Shown piece after piece: positions 54,193 through 63,905 of a stretch of DNA of 64,000 bases. Position numbers and translations under genes: made by a program. The notes beneath the pieces are model-generated. The model had not been told where the DNA came from, made no database searches, and saw only the letters and a program-made list of their open reading frames with translations. Source of the DNA: Rhodobacter sp. NTK016B (GTDB taxonomy: Bacteria > Pseudomonadota > Alphaproteobacteria > Rhodobacterales > Rhodobacteraceae); the NCBI RefSeq assembly GCF_017303295.1, contig NZ_JAFKOK010000016.1, forward strand, positions 1-64,000, written 5' to 3'. Position 1 is the stretch's first letter, and every line of letters begins with the position of its first letter.

Positions 54193-55029
54193 ATGACCCC
54201 TGCCATCCTGCTTGCCGTCCTGTTTGCCGCGTTGCTCCATGCGGGCTGGAACGCGGTCATCAAGACCGGGCTGTCGAAGCAAAGCTCGATGTTCGTGCTG
54301 TCGACGACGCAATCGCTGATCGGATTGGCGCTGGCTTTGACGCAGCCTTTCCCGGCCCCCGCCGCGTGGCCGTGGATCGCGGGCTCGGCGCTGGTGCACA
54401 TGGCGTATCAGCTGTTCCTTGCCTATGCCTATGAACAGGGCGATCTGAGCCGGGTCTATCCCATCGCGCGCGGCACGGCGCCGATGATCGTGCTGATCGT
54501 ATCGCTTCTGTTCTTGTCCGATCCGCTGGAGGGGAACGAGTTGTGGGGCATCGTGATCCTTGGCGGTGGTATCGCGCTGATGGCGCGCGGCGTGCTGACC
54601 TCGGGCGAGTCGCGGCGGCTGTTGCCCTTCGCCCTCGGCGCGGCGCTGGCAACGGCGGGCTATACGCTGGTCGACGGGTTGGGCGCGCGGGTGTCGGGCA
54701 CGCCGCTGGCCTATGTGGGCTGGCTCATGGTCGGTGCAGCGCTGGTCTATACACCCGCCATTGTCGCGCTCAGGGGGCGAGCGGTGCTGCGCGTACCACT
54801 GCGCGGCTGGGCCGTTGGGCTGGCGGCGGGGACGGCGTCTTTCGGTGCCTATGCCATCGTCGTCTGGGCGATGACCGAGGCGCCCATCGCGCTTGTGGGC
54901 GCGCTGCGCGAGACCTCGATCCTGTTCGCGGTTCTGCTGGGCTGGCTGTTCTTTGGCGAGCGGATGGATCGGGGCAAGGCGATCGCGGCCCTGCTGATTG
55001 TCGCGGGTGTCGTGCTGACGCGGCTTTAA
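54193..55029 (+). CDS. EamA-family (DMT) transporter
   Basis: This 278-residue inner-membrane protein has ten hydrophobic helices in two EamA repeats (LLAVLFAALLHAGWNAVIKTGLSKQ and FALGAALATAGYTLVDGLGARVSG). Motifs HAGWNAVIK and PIARGTAPMIVLIVSLLFLSD are typical. It may export metabolites or amino acids. It is divergent from the LysR gene, which likely controls it. The stop overlaps the convergent Pcs gene. Confidence 0.9.
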   Translation: MTPAILLAVLFAALLHAGWNAVIKTGLSKQSSMFVLSTTQSLIGLALALTQPFPAPAAWPWIAGSALVHMAYQLFLAYAYEQGDLSRVYPIARGTAPMIVLIVSLLFLSDPLEGNELWGIVILGGGIALMARGVLTSGESRRLLPFALGAALATAGYTLVDGLGARVSGTPLAYVGWLMVGAALVYTPAIVALRGRAVLRVPLRGWAVGLAAGTASFGAYAIVVWAMTEAPIALVGALRETSILFAVLLGWLFFGERMDRGKAIAALLIVAGVVLTRL

Positions 55030-55721
55030 AGCCGTTCGCGGTAGATCACCTGCTGCACGGCGCCTGCGCCCAGAAGGTAGATGCTGGTCGCGATCAGGCC
55101 GATGGTCACCGCATGCGGCTGTTGGAAATCCATCCACGCCGCGACGATGGCAAGGCCCACCCAGATCAGCGCCACGGGCAGGGTGATGAACCGCCAGCGC
55201 TGGGTGCGGACCGGATGCACGAACTTGATGCGCAGGAACATCGTCACCGACAGCACGACGACAAGGCCAAGGATGGTCCAGAAATCGGGGCGCACAGCGA
55301 AGACCACCACGGCGAGCATGTTCCAGCAGCCCGGAAAGCCCGAAAACGACGCATCCGCCGTTTTCATGCGCGTATCGGCGAAATACAGGACCGAGGCGAA
55401 GGTGATGACGATGATCGCGATCCAGCCAGTCCAGCCGGGCAAAAGCCCCGAATTGAACAGCGCGAAGGCAGGGATGAACACATAGGTGAGATAGTCGATG
55501 ATGAGGTCCAGAAGCACGCCGTCGATGATCGGCGCCTTGGTCTTCACGTCGTATTTTCGCGCCATCGGCCCGTCGATGCCGTCAACGATGAAGGCGACGA
55601 CCAGCCACAGGAACATGAGCGACCATTCGCCCTCGGCGGCGGCAAGCATGGCGAGCATCGAGAACACCGCGCCGGTTGCGGTGAACATATGGACGAAATA
55701 GGCACGAAAGGTTTCCATCAT
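55026..55721 (-). CDS. pcs: Phosphatidylcholine synthase
   Basis: This 231-residue membrane enzyme joins choline directly to CDP-diacylglycerol. The CDP-alcohol phosphotransferase motif is seen as DGIDGPMARKYDVKTKAPIIDGVLLDLIID, with the expected DG-x2-AR...D-x3-D layout in modified Pcs form. About seven to eight membrane helices follow. It implies phosphatidylcholine in the membrane and a choline source. It ends convergent with the EamA gene. Confidence 0.92.
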   Translation of the reverse strand: MMETFRAYFVHMFTATGAVFSMLAMLAAAEGEWSLMFLWLVVAFIVDGIDGPMARKYDVKTKAPIIDGVLLDLIIDYLTYVFIPAFALFNSGLLPGWTGWIAIIVITFASVLYFADTRMKTADASFSGFPGCWNMLAVVVFAVRPDFWTILGLVVVLSVTMFLRIKFVHPVRTQRWRFITLPVALIWVGLAIVAAWMDFQQPHAVTIGLIATSIYLLGAGAVQQVIYRERL

Positions 55722-55884
55722 TTTCCCTGTCTGCCGTGAATGCGCCGCTGTGGCAAGGCGTCGCGGTTAACGATTTCGCAAGCGCAGCATCGGGGATGCG
55801 GGACCCGCCGGGCTGGCTGCGCGCGCGTGCATGGGGCAGTATGGGCCGTCATGTTGGCCACAGAGAGCGAGGGGAGTGCGGTCA

Positions 55885-56523
55885 TTGCTGTTTCATCGTT
55901 GGCACCACACCGCGCTGCAAGACGAGGTCGCGACCGTCATGCCGGACGGGTGCCGTGACGTTCTGGTGCTGTCACGCCCCGACGAGGAGCCCGTGGTCAG
56001 CCTGACCGATTGGGATGACGGCCCGCGCCGGGTGAGTATCCGCGCCGGAACCACGCTGACCGGCTATCGGCTGCGACCCGGCGTGGTGATGGCCGAACCG
56101 CTGGGGGCGCTGGATGCCGAGCGGCTCGATCAGCAGATCGCCTCGGCGCTGCGGGTTGCGGGGGATAGTACGGACCTTATCACCGCTTTGGCCGAGGCGG
56201 GCGAGGATGTCGACGCGCTGGCCCGACAGCAGGGCGTGTCGGCGCGCACCTTGCAGCGGCATTTCGCGGGGCTTTCGCTGCCGCCACCGCGGTTCTGGCG
56301 TTTGCTGGGCCGGGCGCGGCGCGCGGCGCTGGCTTTGCCCGGCGGCGGGGCATTGTCCGAGCTGGCACTCGATCACGGCTACAGCGATCAGGCGCATATG
56401 AACCGCGAATTCCTGCGCTGGTTCGGGCGCACGCCCGGCCAGCTTCGCAGCGACCCGGCTGCGTTGGCGGAACTGTCGCAGCCGGGGCTTGGGAACTGGT
56501 CGGCGCAGCTGTCAGGCGGGTGA
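55885..56523 (+). CDS. AraC-family regulator
   Basis: This ~212-residue protein has an N-terminal sensor part (MPDGCRDVLVLSRP ... GTTLTGYRLRPG) and a C-terminal AraC HTH (VDALARQQGVSARTLQRHF and ALSELALDHGYSDQAHMNREFLRWFGRTPGQLR). TTG at 55885 has a GAGGGGA site and gives the usual short N-terminus; ATG 55831 adds 18 unrelated residues and is the alternative. The 3' end overlaps the convergent VOC gene by 12 bases. The ligand is unknown. Confidence 0.85.
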   Translation: MLFHRWHHTALQDEVATVMPDGCRDVLVLSRPDEEPVVSLTDWDDGPRRVSIRAGTTLTGYRLRPGVVMAEPLGALDAERLDQQIASALRVAGDSTDLITALAEAGEDVDALARQQGVSARTLQRHFAGLSLPPPRFWRLLGRARRAALALPGGGALSELALDHGYSDQAHMNREFLRWFGRTPGQLRSDPAALAELSQPGLGNWSAQLSGG

Positions 56524-56910
56524 GGACGCGCCACTGACGGGCGAACAGATCTCGATCAGATAGCCGTTGGGATCCGTGACATAGGCGGTCGTCTGGCCCC
56601 AGGGCTCGTCCCGCGCATCCTGAACAAGCGCCGCGCCCGCCTTCAGAGCCTGCGCAAGTGCACCGGTCACGTCATCGGTTTCGAGGGCGATTTCGAAAGA
56701 CGGTTTGTCGGGCTGCGGGGCGGACGGGGATTTGCCCAGCTGGCGCATCAGCGCAGTGGACGAGAAAGCGAGCTTCGTCTCGCCCGTCACCAGCTCACCG
56801 TAATCGCCGCCTTCGTGCAGAAAGCCCCGGGCAAAACCGAAGGCGCGCTCGAAGAAATCGAGCGTCTCCGGCACGTTGTCGACGTAGAAAATGGTGTAGC
56901 GAAAGATCAT
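56512..56910 (-). CDS. VOC-family (glyoxalase/dioxygenase fold) protein
   Basis: This 132-residue protein has two paired betaalphabetabetabeta units: FRYTIFYVDNVPETLDFFERAFGFA and FEIALETDDVTGALAQALKAGAALV, ending with TTAYVTDPNGYLIEICSP. The metal-binding Glu/His positions are only partly clear. Members of this group bind small electrophiles or act as glyoxalase. The start at 56910 was chosen over 56937 because the conserved fold begins at MIFRYT. Confidence 0.87.
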   Translation of the reverse strand: MIFRYTIFYVDNVPETLDFFERAFGFARGFLHEGGDYGELVTGETKLAFSSTALMRQLGKSPSAPQPDKPSFEIALETDDVTGALAQALKAGAALVQDARDEPWGQTTAYVTDPNGYLIEICSPVSGASSPA

Positions 56911-57002
56911 CGGGGCCTCGTTGGGTTGCAGTGCCACGGCATGGCTAGACCCATTGAGGCGCCCGGTCTTGAAGATTTCCGACAGGCGCGTGCGGGCTGC
57001 GC

Positions 57003-57446
57003 TCAGGCGTCGGTTTTCTCGATCATCGCGACGCGGGTGGCGTGGCGGCCGCCTTCGAACTCGGCGCCGAGGAAGGCCTCGACGATCTCCAGCGCCAGCC
57101 CTTCGCCAACGACGCGGGCGCCGATGGACAGGATCTGGGCGTCGTTATGCTGGCGGATCATCTTGGCCGAGAACGTGTCCGAACAGACGCCGCAGCGGAT
57201 GCCGGGGACCTTGTTGGCAGCCATCATGATGCCCTGCCCGGTGCCGCACAGGATGATCCCCAGCGCGCAATCGCCCGAGGCGACGCGTTCGGCTGCGGCC
57301 TGTCCGTGCAGGGGGTAATGGGTGCTTTCAGGGCTGGTCGGGCCGATATCGACCGCCTCGTATCCCAGCGCGGTGACGTGTTTGGCGATGGTCTGGCGCA
57401 GCTCGATGGCGGCGTGGTCGCTGGAAAGAACGATGCGCTTGGTCAT
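57003..57446 (-). CDS. rpiB: Ribose-5-phosphate isomerase B
   Basis: This 147-residue enzyme interconverts ribose-5-phosphate and ribulose-5-phosphate. Key parts are VLSSDHAAIELRQ, GYEAVDIGP and ALGIILCGTGQGIMMAANKVPGIRCGVCSDTFSAKMIRQHNDAQILSIGARVVG, with the catalytic Cys in the LCGTGxG loop. It stands alone between the VOC gene and xerC. Allose-6-phosphate activity is possible in this family. Confidence 0.93.
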   Translation of the reverse strand: MTKRIVLSSDHAAIELRQTIAKHVTALGYEAVDIGPTSPESTHYPLHGQAAAERVASGDCALGIILCGTGQGIMMAANKVPGIRCGVCSDTFSAKMIRQHNDAQILSIGARVVGEGLALEIVEAFLGAEFEGGRHATRVAMIEKTDA

Positions 57447-57511
57447 GGCGAATTCCGTTGGCTGAGATGCGAGTCGCGCCTCCCTTAGCGCGTTTGCGCG
57501 GGGCGTGCCAC

Positions 57512-58471
57512 TCAGCCCTTGCGCGCGCGGGGATGGGCGGCGTTATAGGCGTCCATCAGGCGGGCGGTATCGACGCCGGTATAGATCTGCGTGGTGGACA
57601 GGTTGGCGTGCCCCAGCAGTTCCTGAATCGCGCGCAAATCGCCGCCCCGGCTGAGCAGATGCGTTGCAAAGGAATGGCGCAGGGCATGGGGTGTCGCGGT
57701 CGCGGGCAGCCCCAGCCGCAGGCGCACGCCCTCCATCGCGCGGGTGATCAGACGCGGATTCAGCGGACCGCCGCGCAGGCCGCGAAACAGCGGCTCGTCG
57801 GGTTCGAGCGGATAGGGACAGAGCTTGGTGTATCGCGCGACCGCCTGTGCGGCGGCGGGGATCACGGGCACCAGCCGCTCCTTGCCGCCCTTGCCCAGAA
57901 TGCGCAGGCTGGCGCCCGGCGTCTCGGCAGTGGCGGCATCGCGACCGGTGAGACCCAGCGCCTCGGATATCCGCAGGCCGCAGCCATAGAGCAGGGTCGC
58001 CACGGCGGTGTCGCGGGCGCGGATCCAGGCCTCGGCCTTGTCGTCGCTGATCGACTCGGTCACGGCGCGGGCGGCGTCTTCGTCCAGCGGGCGGGGCAGA
58101 GGGCGCTGGTGGCGCGGCGCGCGCGCGGACAGGATGGCGGTGGCGTCGAAATCCTCGTGCCGGTCGGACAGCCAGCGCGCGAAGCCCTTGAGCGCCGACA
58201 AGGCGCGGGCAAGCGATCGCGCCCCCCGGTCATGCGCGCGGGCATGGGCCATCCAGCTGCGCAGATCGCGGGTTTCGACCGCGCGCAGCTGTGCCATCCC
58301 GGCGGCGCCGCCATGGTGGCGGGCGAGGAAATCGAGAAACTCGGCCACGTCGGCGCGGTAGGCGTCAATCGTGTGATCGGACGCGTCGTCGAGGGCCGCA
58401 AGCTGTGTGAGCCATTGCTCCAGCGCATCGCGCAGCGCCGGAGAGATCGCCCCCGACAGCGCGCGCGTCAC
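57512..58471 (-). CDS. xerC: XerC tyrosine recombinase
   Basis: This 319-residue site-specific recombinase resolves chromosome dimers at dif with XerD. Catalytic residues are visible: Arg167 (GCGLRISEAL), Lys193 (LGKGGKERL), His262 and Arg265 (PHALRHSFATHLL), His288 (LLGHANLSTTQ) and Tyr297 (IYTGV). The N-terminal SAM-like domain (~15-115) binds DNA. The start overlaps the DUF484 gene stop, a common pairing in Proteobacteria. It is a chromosomal housekeeping enzyme rather than a phage integrase. Confidence 0.94.
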   Translation of the reverse strand: MTRALSGAISPALRDALEQWLTQLAALDDASDHTIDAYRADVAEFLDFLARHHGGAAGMAQLRAVETRDLRSWMAHARAHDRGARSLARALSALKGFARWLSDRHEDFDATAILSARAPRHQRPLPRPLDEDAARAVTESISDDKAEAWIRARDTAVATLLYGCGLRISEALGLTGRDAATAETPGASLRILGKGGKERLVPVIPAAAQAVARYTKLCPYPLEPDEPLFRGLRGGPLNPRLITRAMEGVRLRLGLPATATPHALRHSFATHLLSRGGDLRAIQELLGHANLSTTQIYTGVDTARLMDAYNAAHPRARKG

Positions 58472-59184
58472 GACAGCCAGCGCCTGAGGACGCGCTCGAA
58501 CGTGCCGGTGAAAAAGGCCAGAAGATCGGTGCCCTGACCGGGCTTGAAGCGATGCGGGTCTTCCGACCCCATCGCCAGCATACCCGGCAGACGACCACGG
58601 CCCAGATCAAGCCGCATCAGCGCCTCGGAGCGCAGATCGGCGGCAACTTCGCCGTAGGGGCCGGACGAGGGCGGGACGCCCTGACGCAGCACGATGGGGC
58701 GCGCGGGGGCGGGGCGCCCGGCGCGCATGTAATGCTCGGCATAGCCGGGCTTGCGCACGCGCAGGATCTCGTCGAGCTTGCCCAGACCGCCGCCCGGCTC
58801 TGCGCTTTCCAGCACCAGCCGGATCGCGTCGACGCCAAGGATCTCGGCCACCGAACCGCCCAGATCCATGACGAAATCCTCGAACCGTTCGGCATCGAGC
58901 AGCCGCAGCAGCGCGCGGTGGATCTGGTTGGTCGAGGACAGGTTTTCGTACGCGGCGGCGATGACCGCGCGATGCGTTTCCTCGAGCCGCGCAAGACGCG
59001 ACTCGAGCCGTTCCATGGCCATGCTGCGCAGATCGACGACATTGCCGCCCATGGCGCGTTCCGAGGTCAGCACCAGCGCGCGCATGAGCTCGGAATCATC
59101 GAGCACCAAGCCGGGATCGGCGAGCACGCGTGCGCGCCATTCCTCCTGCATGCCGGTGTCTTCGGCCGGTCCCGTAGCTGCCAT
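58468..59184 (-). CDS. DUF484-family (GAF-like) protein
   Basis: This 238-residue protein matches DUF484, usually encoded before xerC: WRARVLADPGLVLDDSELMRALV, a helical stretch (LESRLARLEETHRAVIAAAYENLSSTNQIHRALLRLLDAERFEDFVMDL), and a GAF-like domain ending with LAMGSEDPHRFKPGQGTDLLAFFTGTFERVLRRWL. Ligand and role are unknown. The four-base overlap with xerC suggests a shared need in chromosome maintenance. Confidence 0.9.
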   Translation of the reverse strand: MAATGPAEDTGMQEEWRARVLADPGLVLDDSELMRALVLTSERAMGGNVVDLRSMAMERLESRLARLEETHRAVIAAAYENLSSTNQIHRALLRLLDAERFEDFVMDLGGSVAEILGVDAIRLVLESAEPGGGLGKLDEILRVRKPGYAEHYMRAGRPAPARPIVLRQGVPPSSGPYGEVAADLRSEALMRLDLGRGRLPGMLAMGSEDPHRFKPGQGTDLLAFFTGTFERVLRRWLS

Positions 59185-59226
59185 GTCTGCCCCGATCTTG
59201 TATCTTTGCAGCGATGCTACACCAGA

Positions 59227-59880
59227 TCAGATGATTTTCTGACCCGTTTTTTCCCAGTCCTTCATGAACTGTGCCAGACCTGCATCGGTCAGCGGGTGCT
59301 GGGCCAGCTTCTGGATCACCTCGGGCGGGGCGGTCATCACGTCCGAACCGGCCAGCGCGGCTTCGCGCACATGGTTCACCGTGCGGACCGAGGCCGACAG
59401 GATCTGCGTCTTGAAGTCGTAATTGTCATAGATCTCGCGGATGTCGCGGATCAGCTCCATCCCGTCGAGATTGATGTCGTCGAGACGGCCGATGAAGGGC
59501 GAGATGAAGGTCGCGCCCGCCTTGGCCGCCAGAAGCGCCTGATTGGCCGAGAAGCACAGCGTGACATTGACCATGTGGCCCTTGTCGGTGAGGTGCTTGC
59601 AGGCCTTCAGCCCGTCCCAGGTCAGCGGCAGCTTGATGGCGATATTGGGTGCGATCTCGGCCAGTTTCAGGCCCTCGGCGATCATTGCGTCGGCTTCCAG
59701 CGCCACGACCTCGGCCGAGACCGGACCGTCGACGATCGAGCAGATCTCTTTCGTGACTTCCAGAATGTTGCGGCCCGATTTCAGGATCAGCGACGGGTTG
59801 GTGGTCACGCCGTCGACCATGCCCAGTTCGTGCAGTTCGCGGATGGCCGCAACGTCAGCGGTATCGACAAAGAATTTCAT
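59227..59880 (-). CDS. fsa: Fructose-6-phosphate aldolase/transaldolase (TalC/FSA type)
   Basis: This 217-residue enzyme is a small transaldolase-like aldolase. The Schiff-base Lys is Lys83 (NIAIKLPLT); other blocks are [63 protein letters not shown] and [28 protein letters not shown]. Transaldolase and aldolase members cannot be separated confidently by eye. The start at MKFFVDTA is invariant in the family. It is divergent from priA. Confidence 0.92.
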   Translation of the reverse strand: MKFFVDTADVAAIRELHELGMVDGVTTNPSLILKSGRNILEVTKEICSIVDGPVSAEVVALEADAMIAEGLKLAEIAPNIAIKLPLTWDGLKACKHLTDKGHMVNVTLCFSANQALLAAKAGATFISPFIGRLDDINLDGMELIRDIREIYDNYDFKTQILSASVRTVNHVREAALAGSDVMTAPPEVIQKLAQHPLTDAGLAQFMKDWEKTGQKII

Positions 59881-59975
59881 CGCTCTCTCGTTCCTTGGCA
59901 GAAGGGTGGGCGGTTGCAGTAAGGGTTCGGTCGCGTCATATCGTATCGCAAGCCCGCCTGAAAGGTCTTTTGCCC

Positions 59976-62168
59976 GTGTCCGTGTTCGCGGTAACATCCT
60001 TCGCGCCCGGTCAGCCCGTCGCCGTGCTGACCACGCAACCGCTGGATCGGTTCCTCGATTACCGCGCGCCCGAGGGCGGTGTCCGGCTGGGCGATTTCGT
60101 CGAGGTTCCGCTGGGTCCGCGCAAGGTTCTGGGCTGTGTCTGGGGCGAGGCCGAGGGCGATTTTCCGCTGGAAAAGCTGCGCCCGATCATCCGCGTGCTG
60201 GATGTGCCGCCGATGCGCGACGAGTTGCGCGAGTTCCTCGTGCGGGCGGCTGATTACACGCTGACGCCGCTGTCGCTGATGCTGTTTCTGGCCACCCGCG
60301 CGCCGGGTCTTCTCTCGGGGCCGCAGATGATCCGCGTCTATCGCCCCGGCGAACCGCCCGCGCGCATGACCGAGGCCCGCAGGCGCGTGCTCGATGTGTT
60401 CGAAGGCTATGGCGGCGCCGCGCTCACGGTGGGCGAGATCACCCGCGCCGCCGATGTCACCGGTTCGGTCGTGCACACAATGGCCGCGCAGGGCGCGCTG
60501 ATCGAAGCCGAGGCGCCCAAGGATCAGCCCTATCCGCTGCTCGACCCGTCCCTGCCAAGCAAGACGCTGTCCGCCGATCAGGCCGCCGCCGCCGAAGTGC
60601 TGAAATCCCGCGCCGATGCGTTCGGGGTGACGCTGCTCAAGGGCGTTACCGGCTCGGGCAAGACCGAGGTCTATCTCGAAGCGGTGGCCGAATGCCTGCG
60701 CAAGGGGCGGCAGGCGCTGGTCCTGTTGCCCGAGATCGGCCTGACCGAGGGGTTCCTTGAGCGGGTCGAGGCCCGGTTCGGCCAGCGTCCCGGCGAATGG
60801 CATTCGGGCGCCACGATGACCGAGCGCCGGCGGCTGTGGCGGATGGCGGGCGAGGGGCGCGTGCAGCTTGTGGTGGGCGCGCGCTCGGCGCTGTTCCTGC
60901 CTTATCGCGACCTCGGCCTCATCGTCATCGATGAAGAGCATGACGGCTCGTACAAACAGGACGAAGGGGTGCTCTACAACGCCCGCGACATGGCCGTGCT
61001 GCGCGCCTCGCTGGCGCAGGCGCAGGTGGTGCTGGCCTCGGCCACGCCGTCGCTGGAAAGCTGGGCCAATGCCGAAAGCGGTAAGTACAAGCGGCTCGAT
61101 CTGCATGCACGCTTCGGGGTGGCCGAACTGCCCGAGATGCGTGCGCTGGATCTGCGCGGGCAGAAGTTGCCGCATGGCCGCTGGATCTCCGAGGGGCTGA
61201 AGGCCGCCGTGGACGAGCGGCTGGCGAACAAAGAGCAATCGCTTCTGTTCCTCAACCGCCGGGGCTATGCGCCGGTGACCACCTGCCGCGCCTGCGGCCA
61301 TCAGATCGCCTGCGAGCAATGCGATGCGCGGATGGTCGAGCACCGGTTTCTCAACCGCCTGATGTGCCATCAATGCGGCGCCACCGCGCCCATTCCCACC
61401 GCCTGCCCCAACTGCAAGACCGAAGGCTCGATGCACCCGATCGGACCCGGCGTTGAGCGGCTCGAAGAAGAGGTCCGTGCGACGTGGCCCGATGCACGCG
61501 CTGCGGTGTTGTCCTCGGACCTGTTCGGCTCGGCCCGTGCGCTGAAAGAGCAGATCGCGGCCATTGCCGGGGGCGAGGCGGATATCGTCATCGGCACGCA
61601 GCTTGTGGCCAAGGGCCACAACTTTCCGCTGCTGACGCTGGTGGGCGTGATCGACGCCGATCTGGGCCTGCATGGTGGCGATCTGCGCGCGGCCGAGCGG
61701 ACGTTTCAGCTGATCCGTCAGGTCGCGGGGCGCGCGGGGCGGCATGACAAGCCGGGGCTGGCGCTGTTGCAGACCCACCAGCCCGATCATCCGGTGATCC
61801 AGGCCATCCTCAGCGGCGATGACGAGGGCTTCTGGCGCGCCGAGGCGGCCGAACGCGAGGCTTTGGGCATGCCCCCCTATGGACGGCTGGCGGGGATCAT
61901 CATCTCGTCTTCGTCTCTGGAACAGGCCTTCGATCTGGGCAACCATCTGGCGATCAAGGCCGATCCTCTGCTGGCCATCGGCGCGCAGATTTTCGGCCCC
62001 GCGCCCGCGCCCATCGCGCGCGTGCGCGGGCGACACCGCGTACGGCTTCTGATCAAGGCGGCCAAGGGCGCGCCGCTGCAAGCCGCGATCCGGCAATGGC
62101 TGGGCGGGCTGAAACCCGCAGGCGACACGCGGCTTGCCGTCGATATCGATCCGCAGAACTTCTGGTGA
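59976..62168 (+). CDS. priA: PriA: primosomal replication restart helicase
   Basis: This ~730-residue DNA helicase restarts stalled forks. It has the N-terminal 3'-DNA-binding domain, Walker [24 protein letters not shown] (Walker B), a zinc-binding block with Cys pairs ([17 protein letters not shown] and [18 protein letters not shown]), and helicase motifs [28 protein letters not shown]-like ([26 protein letters not shown]) and [12 protein letters not shown] at 59976 (VSVFAVTSF) with AAAGG upstream is the likely start; the frame extends further upstream without support. Confidence 0.93.
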   Translation: MSVFAVTSFAPGQPVAVLTTQPLDRFLDYRAPEGGVRLGDFVEVPLGPRKVLGCVWGEAEGDFPLEKLRPIIRVLDVPPMRDELREFLVRAADYTLTPLSLMLFLATRAPGLLSGPQMIRVYRPGEPPARMTEARRRVLDVFEGYGGAALTVGEITRAADVTGSVVHTMAAQGALIEAEAPKDQPYPLLDPSLPSKTLSADQAAAAEVLKSRADAFGVTLLKGVTGSGKTEVYLEAVAECLRKGRQALVLLPEIGLTEGFLERVEARFGQRPGEWHSGATMTERRRLWRMAGEGRVQLVVGARSALFLPYRDLGLIVIDEEHDGSYKQDEGVLYNARDMAVLRASLAQAQVVLASATPSLESWANAESGKYKRLDLHARFGVAELPEMRALDLRGQKLPHGRWISEGLKAAVDERLANKEQSLLFLNRRGYAPVTTCRACGHQIACEQCDARMVEHRFLNRLMCHQCGATAPIPTACPNCKTEGSMHPIGPGVERLEEEVRATWPDARAAVLSSDLFGSARALKEQIAAIAGGEADIVIGTQLVAKGHNFPLLTLVGVIDADLGLHGGDLRAAERTFQLIRQVAGRAGRHDKPGLALLQTHQPDHPVIQAILSGDDEGFWRAEAAEREALGMPPYGRLAGIIISSSSLEQAFDLGNHLAIKADPLLAIGAQIFGPAPAPIARVRGRHRVRLLIKAAKGAPLQAAIRQWLGGLKPAGDTRLAVDIDPQNFW

Positions 62169-62230
62169 TCGGTTTCCCGCGTGCTTATGTCAGGGCAAAG
62201 CAGACCCGAACTCGCACAACGGAGATCGCC

Positions 62231-62824
62231 ATGTGGGAAGACCGCTACCGCAACGAAGGGGATTACCTCTTCGGCACCGAACCCGCGCGGTTCCTGACCG
62301 AGAACCCGTGGCTGGCCCGGCCCGGCAAGCGCGCGCTCAGCGTGGCCGATGGCGAGGGGCGCAATTCGGTGGAACTGGCGCGTTGGGGGATGCAGGTCAC
62401 GGCTTTCGATCTCTCGCCCACGGCGGTCGAACGTGCCCGCGCGCTGGCCTCGAAAGCGGGTGTCGCGCTCGACACGCAGGTCTCGGACTGGGCGGGCTGG
62501 GACTGGTCGGCGTCCTACGATCTGGTGATGGGGATCTTCATCCAGTTCATCACGCCGGATGAACGCCCCGCGCGCTTTGCCGATCTCGCGCGCGCCGTGG
62601 CGCCGGGCGGGCGGCTGGTGCTGCATGGCTACCTGCCCGAACAGGTGGCACTCGGCACGGGCGGGCCATCGGACCCGGCACAGATGTGGACGCCCGACAT
62701 GCTGCGCGAGGCCTTTGCCGATTTCCGCATCGAACGCCTCGCCGCTTATGAGCGCGACGTGCAAGAGGGGCGCGGCCATTCCGGGCGCTCGGCGCTTGTG
62801 GACTTCGTCGCCACGAAAGCCTGA
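62231..62824 (+). CDS. SAM-dependent methyltransferase (class I)
   Basis: This 197-residue methyltransferase has a SAM-binding region ALSVADGEGRNSVELARWGMQVTAFDLSPTAVERARALA, a variant of the usual GxGxG motif (DGEGRNS), and YDLVMGIFIQF, APGGRLVLHGY. The N-terminal MWEDRYRNEGDYLFGTEPARFL is typical of TehB/thiopurine-type small methyltransferases. The substrate is unknown. GGAGA precedes the start. A repeat element and a convergent thioesterase follow. Confidence 0.9.
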   Translation: MWEDRYRNEGDYLFGTEPARFLTENPWLARPGKRALSVADGEGRNSVELARWGMQVTAFDLSPTAVERARALASKAGVALDTQVSDWAGWDWSASYDLVMGIFIQFITPDERPARFADLARAVAPGGRLVLHGYLPEQVALGTGGPSDPAQMWTPDMLREAFADFRIERLAAYERDVQEGRGHSGRSALVDFVATKA

Positions 62825-62837
62825 CGCGAAATCCGCC

Positions 62838-62935
62838 CCTTCACTTTGTTACAAATACTCACCGGAGGGGTCCGGGGGGGGGGGCGTGCCCCCGCCCCGG
62901 CGGGGGGTGTGGGGGGCTGGCCCCCCGCGGGCCCG
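62838..62935. repeat. Gene-end repeat with G11 homopolymer
   Basis: CACTTTGTTACAAATACTCACCGG is followed by GTCC, a run of eleven G (62874-62884), and a GC hairpin (GTGCCCCCGCCCCGGCGGGGGG). It is a degenerate, single copy of the element at the other convergent gene ends. Confidence 0.6.
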
Positions 62936-63421
62936 TTATCCGCGCAGGATGATGCAGGTGGTCGAGCCCGTGGCGTACAGCTTGCCGTCCTCGACGCCCC
63001 TGATCGTGCCCTCGGCCACCGCGGTCGAGCGCCCGGCATGCTGCACCCGCGCGCGGCATTCGATCAGCGTGCCGGGTTTCAGCGCGCGCGTCAGGTTCAC
63101 CTTGTATTCCAGCGTCGTGTAGCCCGCGCCGCGCGGCAGGGTGGTGGCGACGGCGCAGCCCAGCGCGCTGTCCAGAAGCGTGCCGTACCAGCCGCCATGC
63201 AGCCCGCCCATCGGGTTGAGATGGTCGAATTTCGGCTCGCCGCGAAAGGCGACCTCGCCCTCGCTCACCTCGTGCGGCCAGAAATTCATCCCCTTGGCGA
63301 TCGGCGCGCCGGCCATACGGCCGTCGAAGATCGCCTGCATGTATTCAAGCCCGGTCAATTGCGCGACCGCGTCGCGGCTGGGCATGTCCTCGGGGCGGGT
63401 GGCGGGAAAGGGATCAGGCAT
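62936..63421 (-). CDS. PaaI-family thioesterase
   Basis: This 161-residue hotdog protein has GMNFWPHEVSEGEVAFRGEPKFDHLNPMGGLHGGWYGTLLDSALGCAVATTLP, including the HGG loop and active-site Asp, then TTLEYKVNLTRALKPG. It is the third hotdog thioesterase in the window; all differ clearly in sequence. The acyl-CoA substrate is unknown. It is convergent with the methyltransferase gene. Confidence 0.9.
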   Translation of the reverse strand: MPDPFPATRPEDMPSRDAVAQLTGLEYMQAIFDGRMAGAPIAKGMNFWPHEVSEGEVAFRGEPKFDHLNPMGGLHGGWYGTLLDSALGCAVATTLPRGAGYTTLEYKVNLTRALKPGTLIECRARVQHAGRSTAVAEGTIRGVEDGKLYATGSTTCIILRG

Positions 63422-63523
63422 GGCGCATTCCTTCTGAGATCGAAGAAAGGCTAGGCAGGCCCGTCCCGTCCGACCAGTGCGCGCGCGGATCGGGGACGCA
63501 ACGTCATCGGCTGTCCGGCGTGT

Positions 63524-63844
63524 TCATTCGAACCGCGCCAGCCACAGCAGCATCGCGTCCAGCTGCGGACGGCGGGTGGCAATCAGCGTTTCGGCCATGG
63601 CGCGGACCTCGGGGTTGTGGCCGTGTTCCAGCACCAGTTCGGCCATCTCGATGGCGCGCTGGTGCTGGGGGATCATATGGCGCACGAAGTCGATATCGGC
63701 ATCGCCCGTCAGCGGCACGTCGAGCATCCGCGTCTGTGTATCGAGTTCCGCAAAGGCGCGGGCCGAGGGTGTGCCGGGCACCTCCTGCGCCAGCGCGAAG
63801 GACGGGCACAGGGTCAGAAAAAGAGCAAGGAAGCAGCGATGCAT
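63524..63844 (-). CDS. Exported DUF305-family protein
   Basis: This 106-residue protein has a signal peptide (MHRCFLALFLTLCPSFALAQ) and a short DUF305 helical domain: DADIDFVRHMIPQHQRAIEMAELVLEHGHNPEVRAMAETLIATRRPQLDAMLLWL. The His/Met pattern (HMIPQHQ) suggests copper or other metal binding, as proposed for related CopM-like proteins. The start at 63844 gives a clean signal peptide; the longer frame does not. Confidence 0.87.
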   Translation of the reverse strand: MHRCFLALFLTLCPSFALAQEVPGTPSARAFAELDTQTRMLDVPLTGDADIDFVRHMIPQHQRAIEMAELVLEHGHNPEVRAMAETLIATRRPQLDAMLLWLARFE

Positions 63845-63905
63845 GGGGTCTCCTGCGTAGCGGGCCGTCCCTTGGCAGAACGGCCCACGGGGTGCAAGGG
63901 TTCCC

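Noticed and set aside
57512-58471. Tyrosine recombinase as a sign of a prophage or integrative element
   Set aside because: It is overlapped by DUF484, lies in a core block with priA and fsa, and matches XerC; no attachment site or phage genes are present.
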